Shown here one piece after another: positions 42,360-54,165 of a DNA stretch of 64,000 nt. The stretch spans positions 124,001 to 188,000 of the forward strand of contig JAHFWL010000298.1 of the NCBI GenBank assembly GCA_021292165.1, written 5' to 3'. This DNA is from Shinisaurus crocodilurus. Lineage: Eukaryota; Chordata; Lepidosauria; Squamata; Shinisauridae. The notes under the pieces are model-generated. The model had not been told where the DNA came from, ran no database searches, and saw nothing but the letters and a program-made list of their open reading frames with translations. The first letter of the stretch is position 1. Each line of letters starts with the position of its first letter. The position numbers were made by a program, and so were the translations under genes.

Positions 42360-45300
42360 CACAACATCTCTCTACCCTGTGTGATGCTCTCCACTGAGAA
42401 CCAAGGCTCCTTCTGCCTGCAAAGGACAGCCCGGTAAAGTCCTTAAGAGTTAGCAGCTAACCAAATGTTTCATTAGCCCACCTGCCCGTGCCCACACACA
42501 TGTGGTGTTATACATTTTATTTATTTATTTATTATATTTATACCCCGCCTTTTTTTTCCTGCAAGGAACCCAGGGCGGCTTACATAATCCCCCTCCTCTT
42601 CCTCTCCGTTTTATCCTCACAACAACCCTGTGAGGTAGGTTAGGCTGAGAGAGTCAGTGACTGGCCCAAAGTCACCCAGTGAGTGTCATGGCCAAGCGGG
42701 GGACTAGAACCCGGATCTGCCGAGTCCCCAGTCCAACGCTCTAAATTGTTTCACATAAGAACAATGGAATAAAAACAATTGTTAGGCTTAGAGCTATTGT
42801 TTGGCTACTTGTGTGGCCCCCTCGGTCCCCAATGCCGCCATTGCTGATGCCCCCACCAAATCCCAGTTACTGTCCTGGGAAATAAGACATGTGAGGAGCC
42901 CATGCCTTGTTTCGCTGCAGAAGGGGGCTCTTCACAGCCTGCCAAACTGCTGGTATTTTGGCCGTCGCCAGTCCCCGTGGTATGCAGCCCCCAACCCTCA
43001 GAAGTTGGCCAAAGCAATTTTCTCTTCACCCAAAGAAAGACTCAACTGGTGGGAGGGGGGGGGTGAAACTTAATCGCTCTTGTTGCACTTACTGCCCAGT
43101 GCCCTGCAAACGTATGTGGAAGTGAATCCCACTGTGCTCAAGGGGTTTTTCATACCCATGTGAATGGACACATGTGAATGGAGTCCCAGGTGAATGGACA
43201 CACAAACCTGCTGGGAGTCTAGATCACTGAATACCGTGGGATATACTTCCAAGTAAGCACATATGTAGGAACAGGGAGCTTGGAAATAAACTGCATATGC
43301 CCCCCACCCCACCCCAAAAGCATTTTTCAGTCAGATGAATAACTGCAAATGCAAAGAATGAACAAACTTTGCACAAGAGCGAACTTTTGCAAAATAGAAC
43401 TAACCCATCAAAGTTAAGATTTGATTTTTGAGCAAGTACCCGTATTTTTCCGTCTATAAGACGCCCCCATGTATAAGACGCCCCCCCCCACTGGGCAGTT
43501 TTGCAACCGCGCGGTTCTCTCCTCGACTTACTTCCGTGTATAAGACGGCCCTCAATTTTTAGTCTAGCGATTTTAGGAAAAAGTATAGTCTTATACATGG
43601 AAAAATACTGTAAATATGTGGACGTTTCCGAAGCTCAAATTCTGATGTGATTCCTATTTGAAATTATTGATTTAGGGCACAGTCCAGTGGAGCTGCCCAT
43701 AACCCTCCAAACTCGGAGGATTATTATGGGCATCCCACGGTATGCATGGTTTGAGGAGCGCAGAAGTGACGGTTGCATTCAAGATCACCGAGAAATGCAG
43801 ATCACTTTGATGGCTGATTTTGGACGTCTATGTTTTCGGCCTCTGAGCGGGCGGGAAGGAATGCGAGGCACCACCAGGATACTTCATATCATGCTGGTGC
43901 CTGTCTCCTTCCCTCCCCACACCACCCCCTTCCCCACTCCCCCAAGCTCATCTTCGAGGTCACTCTTGCGACCTCAGAGCCACAGCTGGCGCAGTTCTTT
44001 CCACACCGGCTGCAAGGGGAATTTCCGAGGTTGGAGGCGGGACTCCGAAAAACTGTATGGCCCTCTAGACTCTGTCCAGTGGCCCTAGGATTGTGCTACC
44101 CATCATATTTCATGTCTTATTAAGTCCCTATGTTTGTCTGAGTCAGCTGGTTGATCTGTGCTCATTCAGTATTGCAGACATGTCTTATTTCCCTTTTCCT
44201 TCCTGCCCGAATACTGCGTCACTTAAAACTATATATTTTAAAGAACCCCATGGTGGCTGACAACCCACTTTAAAACAACCATCCGTGTTAAAAGCACAGT
44301 TCTGTAAAAAATAAGCATATACAGCACACCCGGATCATAGTACATCAGTAGAGATGAGGCCCTCATCCAAATGCTCTCCCAAAGGGCCATGGATGGCATC
44401 CAACATCACGTGAGCAGACTTCTAGTCACCCAACAGAAAGTTTTTTGGTGGCTGGACTAGACTCTGTTCTGCTAACAGATGCCATTCTGTTGGGGGAAGG
44501 ACACCATTGGGTACAAGCTAATTTCTTTACAGTACAGTGGAAGCAATCTTAATCATCAGTTTGTCAACCATCAATTGTTTTACTGCTTGTTTTTTCTTCC
44601 AAACCCCTATATTAAATGCCATCTATAATTGGTTAATACTGGAAGGTGTGTGTGTGGGGGTCACACACCCACACCCACACACGTATGTCTTTTTTGGGAA
44701 GGGGAAGCAAATTCTAGTAGAATGAATTGGTTGAAACTTTCTCTTTTTATATCTCCACCCCCCAGTTAAAATGTCACTCTGATTTCTCATTGAACCAGGT
44801 CATTCCCCGCTCCCCCTCGCTGCCAGTGTTCTTCTCCCTGCTCCATCCCTCAGCAAAAGCAAGTGGAACTTGAGTGGGAGACGAAACAAAACCAAAACCA
44901 AAACAAAGAGAGCTGCACTAGTCCACGAGGAGGGGAAAAAACATTCATGAAGGGGGGGGGGAATCTAGAATCCACAGTTGGGCAGTACCTTTATTAGGAC
45001 CAACTGAAATGCTGCAAAAGATTGTGCAGGTTTTTGAGTTCTATAGAACGCTTCTATAGAAGAGCCAGCGTGGCGTAGTGGTGAGAGTGTTGGACTGGCA
45101 CTCGGGAGATCCGGGTTCTGGTCCACGCTCGGCCATGAAACTCACTGGGTGACTTTGGGCCAGTCACTGACTCTCTCAGCCTAACCTACCTCACAGGGTT
45201 GTTGTGAGGATAAAATGGAGAGGAGGAGGAGGATTATGTAAGCCGCCTTGAGTTCCTTGTAGGAAAAAAGGCGGGGTATAAATGTAATAAATAAATAAAT

Positions 45301-45861
45301 AAATCAGGGTAGGGAAGGGGTGCACATGCCAGGCCCCACGAACCGCATGCAGCCCCTGGACGCATTTTCTGCCACCCTCATTCCAACTCCGCCACTGAAT
45401 TCCCCGCCGCAGATCGGCATTGCCGCTTCCATGCCATGAATCGTGATGTGAGAGCAGCAATGCTAGATGGGGTCGCCGGCAGGAGGCGGGGCTCATCCTG
45501 CACCCCCCCCCCACCACAACCCAGAGAAGCGAATGGTGGTGCAAAAGCAGGATGGTGGTCAGTTATGGTGGGAGGGGAGGCCAAACTTGCGCACCCCTGG
45601 GCTAGATGGTACAAAGAGCAGGGGGTGCTTCTGTTTTCCTGATGAGAAGTAACGGAATCATGAACGCTGCCTTTTTTTTTTTCCTATGCAGACCCTGAAC
45701 TGCCAAATGAAAAAGCTGCCGCTGCACGATTTACAACCTTTGCGTGCTTTCAGAATTTTGGATACTGCCTGCCACGCGACTGGCAGTGTTTCTCAGGCTT
45801 GGTGTTCAGGGAGGCATACAACGACTGTCCATTGCCTGGCTTCTTTAAATGCTGCGTTTAA
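40493..45861 (+). CDS. Beta-defensin-like peptide precursor BD-B (two exons, 99 aa)
   Basis: Predicted secreted peptide. Exon 1 is 40493-40622 (donor GTAAGT at 40623), the intron is 5069 bp, phase 1, and exon 2 is 45692-45861 after TATGCAG, ending in TAA. The signal peptide is residues 1-19 (MKTLCFLFAVAFLVFQLQA). The propiece, about residues 20-60, is proline-rich (KPTLPTPDTKEVTKVPEPP). Cysteines at 62, 69, 76, 89, 97 and 98 give the same 6-6-12-7-0 spacing and the G-Y-C before Cys2. From Cys62 on there are three basic and three acidic residues, so the net charge is about 0, and the loop is hydrophobic (CFSGLVFREAYNDC). That is unusual for a cationic defensin. The intron carries three SINEs, a MITE, a 5S/tRNA SINE, a microsatellite and repeat W. 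Reading on past the donor yields a spurious 86-aa frame. Confidence 0.9.
40870..41110 (+). mobile_element. Sauria-type SINE in the BD-B intron
   Basis: Full-length: GCCAGTGTGGCATAGTGGTG, TTGGACTTGGGAGATCTGGG, AACCTACCTCACAGGGTTGT and an (AATT)n tail. Confidence 0.92.
41402..41547. mobile_element. hAT-type MITE, family M4, copy 2
   Basis: 146 bp, two substitutions from 20429-20574. Exact target duplication AACTTACA at 41394-41401 and 41548-41555. Confidence 0.93.
41905..42215 (-). mobile_element. Composite 5S rRNA/tRNA-headed SINE
   Basis: On the - strand a 5S-like head (GTCTGATCTCGGAGGCTAAG; CCTGGTTAATACTTGGATGG; ACCTTGGAATACCAGGTGCT) is followed by a tRNA-like unit with a B box (GGTTCAATCCCCGGC). 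The body ends in GGTCTGACTCAGTCGAAGGC. The 5S part reaches further toward the true 5S 3' end than in the CR1-tailed SINEs. Confidence 0.8.
42283..42358. repeat. (GT)n(GA)n compound microsatellite
   Basis: A GT run (42283-42313) passes directly into a GA run to 42357. Confidence 0.95.
42515..42750 (-). mobile_element. Sauria-type SINE in the BD-B intron
   Basis: TTATACCCCGCCTTTTTTTT, GCAAGGAACCCAGGGCGGCT, GTCACCCAGTGAGTGTCATG, GTCCAACGCTCTA. Confidence 0.9.
43440..43613. mobile_element. MITE with 20-bp inverted ends
   Basis: Left end CCGTATTTTTCCGTCTATAA and right end TTATACATGGAAAAATACTG are inverted repeats. TATAAGAC occurs four times inside. A TA-type target site is possible, but the exact edge is unclear. 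Confidence 0.65.
43685..44107 (+). repeat. Dispersed repeat family W, copy 2
   Basis: Second copy of the family described at 2834-3125, longer at its left end. An open frame of 133 codons here has no recognisable motif. Confidence 0.5.
45062..45304 (+). mobile_element. Sauria-type SINE in the BD-B intron
   Basis: AGCCAGCGTGGCGTAGTGGT, GTTGGACTGGCACTCGGGAG, AAGGCGGGGTATAAATGTAA and an (AAAT)n tail. Confidence 0.93.
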
Positions 45862-45982
45862 TGGAGAAGTAGACGGAGCGCTGCCTGTGATCCCTGCCAG
45901 AAGGTTCTACGATAATCGAGGAGAATGATTTGTTCCACTCCTTTCAAGAAATCACCAGTTAATTTGTTCTGCTGCTCCTTTC

Positions 45983-45988
45983 AATAAA
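45983..45988 (+). terminator. Polyadenylation signal of BD-B
   Basis: AATAAA in CTCCTTTCAATAAATCC, 122 bp after the stop. A sister motif CTCCTTTCAAGAAATC, mutated from the signal, lies about 40 bp earlier. Confidence 0.85.
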
Positions 45989-46169
45989 TCCTCTGTTACC
46001 TGCATCATCCCTCCCGACTCATTTGCTTGGTGTTTCTGTTGGTGCGCAATGTATACATGAAGGATTTGGTGCAAAAATTGCAGCACCTGAGATCCTTTTG
46101 ACAGTTTCCCAGTTAGAGTATTATGTCATATTGATACATTAGAACAGACTTTCCATGCAATTTGGCCTC

Positions 46170-46525
46170 TGACAGCACAACCCTATATCCAGATGTCAAT
46201 CCCACTGGGGCTTACAATCAGGAAAGTGCACATAGAACCAAAGCCTAACAACGGCTTCCTAAAGATTCATTCCCGCTAGAAAAACTCCCCATGCATTGCC
46301 TCTTTTTATCTCTTCTGTGAAGCCAGAGTTAAATTCCTAAAGGGGGCCACAGAGCATGCTGAACATGTAAGCAGGAAGTTGAAGAAAAAACTGTAATAGC
46401 ACAAGAATGGGTTGCTGGATCAGAGGAGAGGTCCATCCAGCCAGATTTCTCTAGGAAGCTTAGGGCATTAATTTGATTGTTCATCTTCTATGGTTTGTCC
46501 AAGTATGTGACACAGACATAGACTG
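46170..46525 (+). repeat. Segmental duplication block downstream of BD-B
   Basis: Resembles 48270-48545 in the same orientation: CAGGAAAGTG, GAAGCCxGAGTTAAA, AGAGGAGAGGTCCATCC. The right end also resembles 37490-37554 after BD-A. Confidence 0.6.
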
Positions 46526-46559
46526 TACCCGAACATGGAGGTTCTGTGAGATGGAAGCT

Positions 46560-46640
46560 CACAGGGGTTGGCAACTTGTGGCTCTCCAGATGTTGTCAGG
46601 CCGCAACTCCCATCATGCCTCACCTTTGGCTATGCTGACT
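46560..46640. mobile_element. One arm of hAT MITE family M3
   Basis: GGCAACTTGTGGCTCTCCAG, then CCCATCATGCCTCACC. The second arm is missing because a SINE begins here. Confidence 0.65.
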
Positions 46641-46855
46641 AGGACTCTGTGGCATCGTGGTTAGAGTGTCAGACTGGGACTTGGGACATCTGGGTTCTAG
46701 TCCCCATTGGACCATGAAGATCACTGGGTGACTTTGGGCCAGTCACCGACTCTCAGCCTAACCTACCTCACCGGGTTGTTGTGAGGACAGAATGGAGAGG
46801 AGGAGGATTATATAAGCCACCTTGGGTTTCTTGCAGGAAAAAAGGTGAGATATAG
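46641..46855 (+). mobile_element. Sauria-type SINE
   Basis: CTGTGGCATCGTGGTTAGAG, AGTGTCAGACTGGGACTTGG, CCTACCTCACCGGGTTGTTG and AAAAAGGTGAGATATAGAAT. Confidence 0.88.
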
Positions 46856-47485
<630 letters not shown>

Positions 47486-47493
47486 ATGTAGAG

Positions 47494-47628
47494 CAGTGTT
47501 CTCCAACCTTGGGTCCCCAGATGTTTTTGGCCTACAACTCCCAGCATGCCCCAGCCAGCTATGCTGGCTGGGGCATGCTGGGAGTTGTAGGCCAAAAACA
47601 TCTGGGGACCCAAGGTTGGAGAACACTG
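47494..47628. mobile_element. Palindromic hAT MITE, family M1, copy 3
   Basis: 135 bp. Exact target duplication ATGTAGAG at 47486-47493 and 47629-47636. Confidence 0.94.
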
Positions 47629-48269
47629 ATGTAGAGTCTAAGAATGGATTGAATCAGTCAGTTTTGCTTTCTCCTGCATTCATTTCTTTTGAGAACTCAA
47701 GATCTTTCTTTCTCAAATATGAAGAACTTTGTGAATTTTGGTAAATTCTTATCAAAAGCGATACTGGAGAGGCTGGTGACTCCTATATCAGTGCTGAACT
47801 CCATCCCCTAAATAGGTTCACCACCATGGAGCACCATGGATAGCCCCTAGATCCAAATAAAGCCTGCAATGGATTAGCAGCCCCACCTATATAGGAGTCA
47901 CTGGCCTCCATTCCCAGCATAGAGAGGGCCATGATGTATCTGTTAAAGTTGAGGATCATGACAGGGGGAAAAAAGAGAGGTGGCAACCCTAAGTACTAAC
48001 ATAGTTGAATAGAGAAAGATTCAAACCCAGACACTTAAGATCAAAGCACTGAAAGTCCTGGATCCTCTATGGATGATTCTATCAGTTTCACTTTCTCTGA
48101 GATTTGATTTTTTTAAAAAAAAATAAATCTCAAGTTCTTTTTGTCCCAAATATAGAGTACTTAATGAATTTTGATATTTTTATTATTATTTTCAAAACTG
48201 AATAGAAATGAAATCCTCATCCATCCCTAAGTCAAAACTCATCTCCTGAAGCCATTCACTCACTCTTCT
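47629..48269. other. Unassigned sequence
   Basis: No gene recognised. AT-rich near 48110-48190. Confidence 0.4.
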
Positions 48270-48545
48270 TCTCCAGGAAAGAACATGAGGGGAATCAATC
48301 CCTCTGTCTCCACTGCTCTCAGGAAAGTGTACAAAGAATTGTAGACTAAAAAGGGTTTCCTCAAGGCTCATTTTCTCTCGGAAAATACCCCTAGCTTTGC
48401 CTCTCTCTCCTCTGAGAAGCCTGAGTTAAAATCCTAAAGGGGTCACAGGGTTTGCTGGTTATGTAAGCAATAAGAAGAAGACCATAAGAATTGGTTGCTG
48501 AATCAGAGGAGAGGTCCATCCGGTGGTTGCTTATCTCTCATCTTG
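48270..48545 (+). repeat. Segmental duplication block without a defensin exon
   Basis: Direct copy of the region downstream of BD-B (46170-46450). No defensin exon or signal-peptide exon was found next to it. Confidence 0.55.
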
Positions 48546-48643
48546 CTTGACTCGGAGTACAGTGAGAGTTCACTCATGCTCAATTTCCAGTTTCTCTGCA
48601 AAAAAGGAAGATGGAGTTTGTTCCTATCCTGCTCAGGACATAT

Positions 48644-49317
48644 CAGGGATGGGGACTCGGACTCCAGGACTCGACTCGTGAGTCCCCCCCTCTGACTCGA
48701 GTCAGACTCGAGTCCCAATATTTTTAATGGGACTCGAGACTCGACTCGGGACTCGAGACCAAGGACTCGTGTTCCAAAATCGGGTTCCTCAAATGCAACA
48801 TGGATAGGTTTTAGGAAGTACAGCAAGTTTATTTTTAAAAATCATTTTCCTAAAATGCAACCTTTCAGACATTTTGGGTTTGGCTGCCTCTGCCTGCCTG
48901 TCTGGGGCTCCCTGCCTCCTTTGCCTGCCTGGTCTCTTCTTAACCAGTTCCACAGTTTGAATTGTCCAAGACAAACGCCTCTGCCTGCCTGCTTTGGGGT
49001 TCCCTGCCTCCTGCCTGTCAGGTTATTTTGGGTTTGTCTGCCTGGTGTGTTCTTGCCAAAATCAGTGGCAGAGTTTTGAGATAAAAAGGCACACTTGTGC
49101 CTAGAATTTATTTAAGCCACACATCTGAAGTAGCCTTATTTTGTTGGGGAAAACCCCCATTGATTTTAATAGGGACTCGTGGAGTCAGCTTTGGGAGTGA
49201 CTCGTGACTCGTGAGTCACCATTTTGGACCAAGGACTCGGACTCGGACTCGAGACTCGGGTCCAAAGACTCGTGACTCGACTCGTGACTCGAAACGAAGG
49301 ACTCTTCAACATCCCTG
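48644..49317. mobile_element. GACTCG-rich hAT element, complete
   Basis: 674 bp with inverted ends CAGGGATG/CATCCCTG. Exact 8-bp target duplication GGACATAT at 48636-48643 and 49318-49325. Dense GACTC/GACTCG units fill both subterminal regions (48656-48780 and 49165-49300). The middle has CTGCCTGCCTG-type repeats. No transposase is encoded. Confidence 0.9.
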
Positions 49318-49384
49318 GGACATATTAGATGAGAAATAAGCCCCCGTCCCATTCCACACCCACCACACACAGAGAGAAGGCAAT

Positions 49385-50240
49385 TGGTCTAAATTTTATT
49401 GAGATTGAGTCTCAGTTTATTGGCCCTCATCCAGTCCATCACCATGCCCAGGCACCGATTCAGAGTAGCCACCCACCGCTGCCTCACCTGAAAAGGTGAG
49501 ACAGAGCTGGGCATCATCCACATATTGATGACACCGCAGCCCGCACCTCCAGATAACCTCTGCCAGTGGTTTCATGTAGATGTTGAACCCCATAGTAAAG
49601 CTGCCAGGGCACAGAGCAATCATCCCCCAGCATCACCTTCTGGAATCAGCCATCCAAGTAGGAGTAGAACCACTGCAATGCAGTGCCTCCAACTCCCAAC
49701 CGAGACAGCCTATTCAGAAGGATACCATGGTCGATGCTATTGAAAGCCGATGAGCAGTCCAAGAGAATCAATAGGGTCACACTTCCCGTGTCCTCCCCCA
49801 GCAGATGTCACCCAACAGGGTGACCAGGACAGTTTCCATTCCTAAAACAGGCCTGAAGACCAACTGAAATGGATCTAGGTAATCTGTTTCATTCAAGGGT
49901 ATCTGGAGTTGACCGGCGGCAACCACCCACTCAAGCACCTTGCCCAGGAAGAGAATGTTGGCTACTGGCCTATAGTGGTTATTATCATCTGGGTCCAGAT
50001 TAGGCTTTTTCATGAGTAGCCTAATTGCCACCTCCTTTAAAGAGGCCAGCACCACTCTCTCCCTCAAGGAGGACTTTATGACCTCATGGACCCAGTGGAT
50101 AGCCCCTCCCTACTAAAAGTAATAAGCCATGACAGGCAAAGGTCAAGCAAACAGGTGGTTGATCAGAACTGGCCGAGCACCTACCTTGTCTGCATCCTGG
50201 GGCCTAAACAGCTGAAACACATCCAAGAAAACTACCAGAC
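49385..50240 (-). mobile_element. L2 LINE reverse transcriptase fragment, degenerate
   Basis: - strand codes AIRLLMKKPNLDPDDNNHYR, PVANILFLGKVLEWVV, DYLDPFQLVFRPVLGMETVL, then FNIYMKPLAEVIW and CHQYVDDAQLCL, where the YADD motif has become YVDD. Stops and frameshifts break it. Confidence 0.85.
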
Positions 50241-50252
50241 AGTGCTCTGGAC

Positions 50253-50357
50253 CAGTGTTCTCCAACCTTGGGTCCCCAGATGTTTTTGGCCTACAACTCC
50301 CAGCATGCCCCAGTTGTAGGCCAAAAACATCTGGGGACCCAAGGTTGGAGAACACTG
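50253..50357. mobile_element. Palindromic hAT MITE, family M1, shortened copy
   Basis: 105 bp. The central 30 bp of the palindrome are missing. Exact target duplication CTCTGGAC at 50245-50252 and 50358-50365. Confidence 0.93.
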
Positions 50358-50365
50358 CTCTGGAC

Positions 50366-51070
50366 AACTCTCAGTGATTTTTCACTAGGGATAAATTACC
50401 CAAGAAAAAGCTATCCTTCCAGTGTATCATACTGTTTATATTTTAGCTTATGTTAGGAAATACATTTTTCAAAGAGAAAATCTGTTCTAATTTTTCAGTT
50501 TTGAACAAGAGCAACCATCTTACTCAACGTCACTCTGAACAGACATATCTTCAATCTCAATGGCAGGACTGTGAAAACTATTAGTACAGGGTGATTCAGA
50601 GGCACGACAGGAATGTTTTCCTCATTGAGATTAATGATTAAATACTTGGTGTGCGGTGTGCCCTCTGTGAGGCTGTAATTTGTCTACATAGGCCTGAGGC
50701 CTAATGTTAATGTGTTGAAGGCCATTTTAATAGCAAATGCTGGGTGAAATGTTCTGAAGGGAGAGCGAGAGATACGTTCCCTGATCACTTTTAATATTTA
50801 TAGACAGGGCCTGGAACAGGTAAGTTTCAATTTTGCTTGGTCTGGGGAACATCAGTTTCTGATCGGCTGGAGATTCTAGCTAGGTGGAAAGGGGACAGTT
50901 GGGAAATGACAGTTTACAGTTAGAGTTCAGTTAGTCAATTGGTCATTGATGAGATGGATTGGTTGGTTGGTTGGTTGGTGTGAAGTGAAGTGTGCGATAG
51001 AAGGATTAGGGGAGAGCTGAGGGGCAACTTCATAGCTGCTTCATCAACTTCATACTTACAGTAGAATCAT
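50366..51070. other. Unassigned sequence
   Basis: No gene or known repeat. A GGTTGGTTGG run lies near 50960. Confidence 0.4.
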
Positions 51071-51071
51071 T

Positions 51072-51299
51072 GAGAGCCAGTCTGGTTTAGCGGTTAGAGT
51101 GTTGGACGGGGACTCGGGATCCGGGTTCTAGTCCCCACTCAGCCATGAAGCTCCCTGGGTGACTTTGGGCCAGTCACTGGCTCTCAGCCTAACCTACCTC
51201 ACAGGGTTGTTGTGAAGATAAAATGGAGAGGAAGAGAACCTTGTAGGCTGCCTTGGGTTCCTTGCAAGAGGAAAAATGGTGGGATATAAATTTAATAAT

Positions 51300-51335
<36 letters not shown>
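51072..51335 (+). mobile_element. Sauria-type SINE with (AGT)n tail
   Basis: GAGCCAGTCTGGTTTAGCGG, GTTGGACGGGGACTCGGGAT, CCTACCTCACAGGGTTGTTG. (AGT)n at 51300-51335. Confidence 0.92.
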
Positions 51336-51649
51336 ACAATAGCTGAGGACTGAATAGTAAGCTATTTCTTGGCACAGTGTGGTAACTATACATGCCTTGT
51401 GAAGATCAGGAGTAGGGAGCAGGTGGCTGTGTTATGCCAGGAGGGGGTGCCCTATGATCTTACCAGAAGAAAGTTACAAAAGCTAACATTAAAACTCAGA
51501 TAAACTTTCCAAGCAGCCAGTGTTACAACATGAAGAACTTTGGTGTCAGAGAAAGACCGTACCCATGAGCCAGCCTGGTTGGGAGTGTATCTGGCTGGGC
51601 TGGAAGTTTAGGGAATTTGGACTGAGGTAAAATAAATTGTTAAAGGTGG

Positions 51650-51705
51650 CTGGGGAATGCTGGAAGTTGTAGGTCTTTTTTCTGTCTAAACAGGCAAAGG
51701 ATTGC
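51650..51705. mobile_element. One arm of MITE family M2
   Basis: GGGGAATGCTGGAAGTTGTA, then TTTTTTCTGTCTAAACAGGC. Confidence 0.55.
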
Positions 51706-51802
51706 ACCCTAAGAGGCTTATATTAGCAACAGTGTCTCTTCAGACTCTCTTCAGTCTTCAGCAAGCATGCTTTTGAAAACCCCAAAGTAAATAGTAATTT
51801 TC

Positions 51803-52586
51803 TGGTGCTGAATGGGGTACATCTACCCCTAAAGGGCCAGGTCCGCAGCTTGGGGGTCATTCTAGACTCCTAGCTGTCCATGGAGGCTCAGGTGGCAGCT
51901 GTGAGCCGGGAGGCGCTGTATCAACTCCATCTGATACGGCAGCGGTGCCCCAACCTTCCTAATCACCTGCTCCCATCAGTGGTTCATGCCTTGGTCTCCC
52001 CTCGCCTAGACTACTGTAATGTGCTCTACGTGGGGTTACCCTTGAAGATGGTTTGGAAGCTGCAGCTGGTACAGAACGCGGCGGCTTGCCTGGTTAAAGG
52101 CAGCCGCCGGCGGGATCACATCACGCCAGTGCTCAAGGAGTTGCACTGGCTACCAGTTGCTTGCCGAGCCAAATTCAAGGTGTTGGTTTTGACCTTTAAA
52201 ACCCTATATAGCTCCGGTCCAGTCTATCTCAAGGAGCGTCTCCAGCAACACCAAGTAGGCCGCTCAACAAGATCTGCCACAGACGGCCTTCTCTTTGTCC
52301 CTTCAGCCAGAGCAGCTAGACTGGTGGGGACAAGGAAGAGGGCCTTTTCTGTGGCGGCCCCCGTACTGTGGAACTCTCTCCCGAGTGACCTCCGCCATGC
52401 CCCCTCTCTGCTGAGCTTCCGCCGCTCATTAAAAACCTGGTTGTTCAGGCGGGAATATGGGGTGGGTTAAGATTTCAAAATTTTTATATTGTTTTAAATG
52501 TATTTTATTGTTTTTATTCTGTGTGGTGGCCGGTTGCCAGCCAGATGGGCGATAAATAAATATAAATAATAAATAATAAATAAATG
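51803..52586 (+). mobile_element. Young L2 LINE, strongly 5' truncated
   Basis: 196-codon frame colinear with the C-terminal part of 26811-28192 and almost identical to it (shared LLPSVVHALVS, LVKGSRRRDHITPVLKELHW, APVLWNSLPSDLRHAPSLLS). One stop lies near its start (51868). Flanked by a probable 7-bp duplication AATTTTC (51796-51802 and 52587-52593). Confidence 0.92.
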
Positions 52587-52593
52587 AATTTTC

Positions 52594-52872
52594 CTTTATA
52601 TATAAAACATCCCTTTAATAGAACCAACTCCTTTCATAATTTATCTTGTCTCTAGCGGTGGTGCCCATCTCATGCCTAAGCCTTTTTTTTTTTTTTTTTA
52701 CCAAGCTACAAGGAAGTTTTGAATTCTGACAAAATTGGTGGTGGCAGAAAAGGGTCAGCTTGTGGAGCTCTGAGTTTTTGTGGCAGGGAGTTCCTTAGGC
52801 CCTGGATATAACAAGTTGCTAGAAAAATAAGAATTCCCCATAGGTTGGATTGCCCAGTGAAGAAGCAGTTTC

Positions 52873-52904
<32 letters not shown>

Positions 52905-52920
52905 CCCCATTGACTTTAAT
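52594..52920. other. Low-complexity sequence
   Basis: A T run near 52682-52699 and a (TA)n run at 52875-52902. No gene. Confidence 0.5.
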
Positions 52921-52924
52921 GGGG

Positions 52925-53320
52925 GAATATAGGGATGTAACTACTCACCTCAGGGGGGGGGGCGATCGGGCCGAAATCGGCCCTGCTCACGCCCGCCTGA
53001 GACTCGCAGCCTTTACTGGGTCCCGGCCCCGCTCGCCTCTCCACAACGAGCCACCTGTGCCCGCCGTGACGGTCCCGTCGAGTCACTTCCGGCCGTGACG
53101 GGACCCTGCGCCGGCACGATGGGACCCCGCGCTGCATCTTTCTCGTAGAATCCAGGGCAACAGGGCTTAAAATGGCCGTTTAAAGCCCTGTTTCCCTGGT
53201 TTCTACGGAAAAGACGCAGCGCGAGGTCCTGTCGCGGCGGGCGCTGGCGGCTCGAGCGCCGCTGAGAATCGAGCGGTGGGGGGGCACCGTGGAGAGGCGA
53301 GGCGAGGCACCCCCCCCAGA
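52925..53320. repeat. GC-rich hairpin repeat family Z, copy 3
   Basis: CpG-rich with a central inverted repeat (53145-53174 with 53178-53206, arms containing CCAGGGCAACAGGGCTT and AAGCCCTGTTTCCCTGG). Outer GGGACCCTGCGC-type blocks mirror each other. Confidence 0.6.
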
Positions 53321-53849
53321 TACATTAACATATCTACTTATGCATCAATTTTTTCCAAAATTGCATGACATTTGCAGACATCGTATGTCCTTCTAAAGAG
53401 ATCAAGCTTGCTAAATTACATACAAAATACGTGCAGGGTTTCTATTTTCTTTCTTTTTCTTTTTTTTTTTTGTGCTAGATGCCTTTAAGCCGTAGGACTT
53501 TTCTAAAAAAAAAAAAAAAAAAAAAAAAGGAAAATCAACAAACACCTATAACGTTTTTAGGTCTTGGCAGAATTGCATGACATGTTTGGGCGGGTCCTCT
53601 GAAGAGGATGAAACCTGCCACATTTTAGGTAGTTATGCATAAAAAATTTTTTTTTCTGGTGGTGCAGGGCTTCCAATCACCTTGGTGATGTCAAGCACCT
53701 GGTCTTCTCTATCACTGGCCTTCAGCTGGTGGTTTGGGAGGGACCCATTGGGGCACAGCCTGACCTAAGGTGGGTTGCAACAGCAATACTGCCACACATC
53801 GTACAAATACATGACAAGAAAATAGAGGAGGCCTAAAGTTCCCAGATTC
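53321..53849. other. Unassigned sequence
   Basis: Contains T and A homopolymers (53458-53471, 53504-53528). No gene. Confidence 0.4.
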
Positions 53850-53960
53850 CATCCCTGGAAAGAACATTCTCTGCCTGTCCCTGTAGAGCTGCTGCCAATC
53901 AAAGTAGACAAGACAGGGCTTGATGGACCAATGCTCTGACCTATAAGGCAGCTTCTATGA
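53850..53960 (+). mobile_element. tRNA-SINE 3' body fragment
   Basis: GTAGAGCTGCTGCCAATCAA and GACCAATGCTCTGACCTATA, then AAGGCAGCTTCTATG, the 3' body of the tRNA-type SINE family. Confidence 0.55.
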
Positions 53961-54009
53961 ATGGTTCTCCGGATGGCTCTATATATGCCTGTTTCGCTGC
54001 TAAGGTGAT

Positions 54010-54165
54010 AATTCTACAGACCAAGGGTCCATCTAGTCTAGTATTCTGTTCATTCAATGGCCAATCAGCTACCCACAGGATCCCACAAGCAGGATATGAG
54101 TGCAACAGCACCTTCCCACCCATGTTCCCCAGCAACTGGTGTACATAGGCATACTGCCGCTGATA
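54010..54165 (-). mobile_element. CR1-like LINE 3' end
   Basis: GACCAAGGGTCCATCTAGTC, TTCCCCAGCAACTGGTGTAC, ACTGCCGCTGATA, reversed. Continues at 54490-54575. Confidence 0.8.

Noticed and set aside
43687..44123. 133-aa and 97-aa overlapping open frames
   Set aside because: They lie within repeat W in two phases without motifs or splice context.
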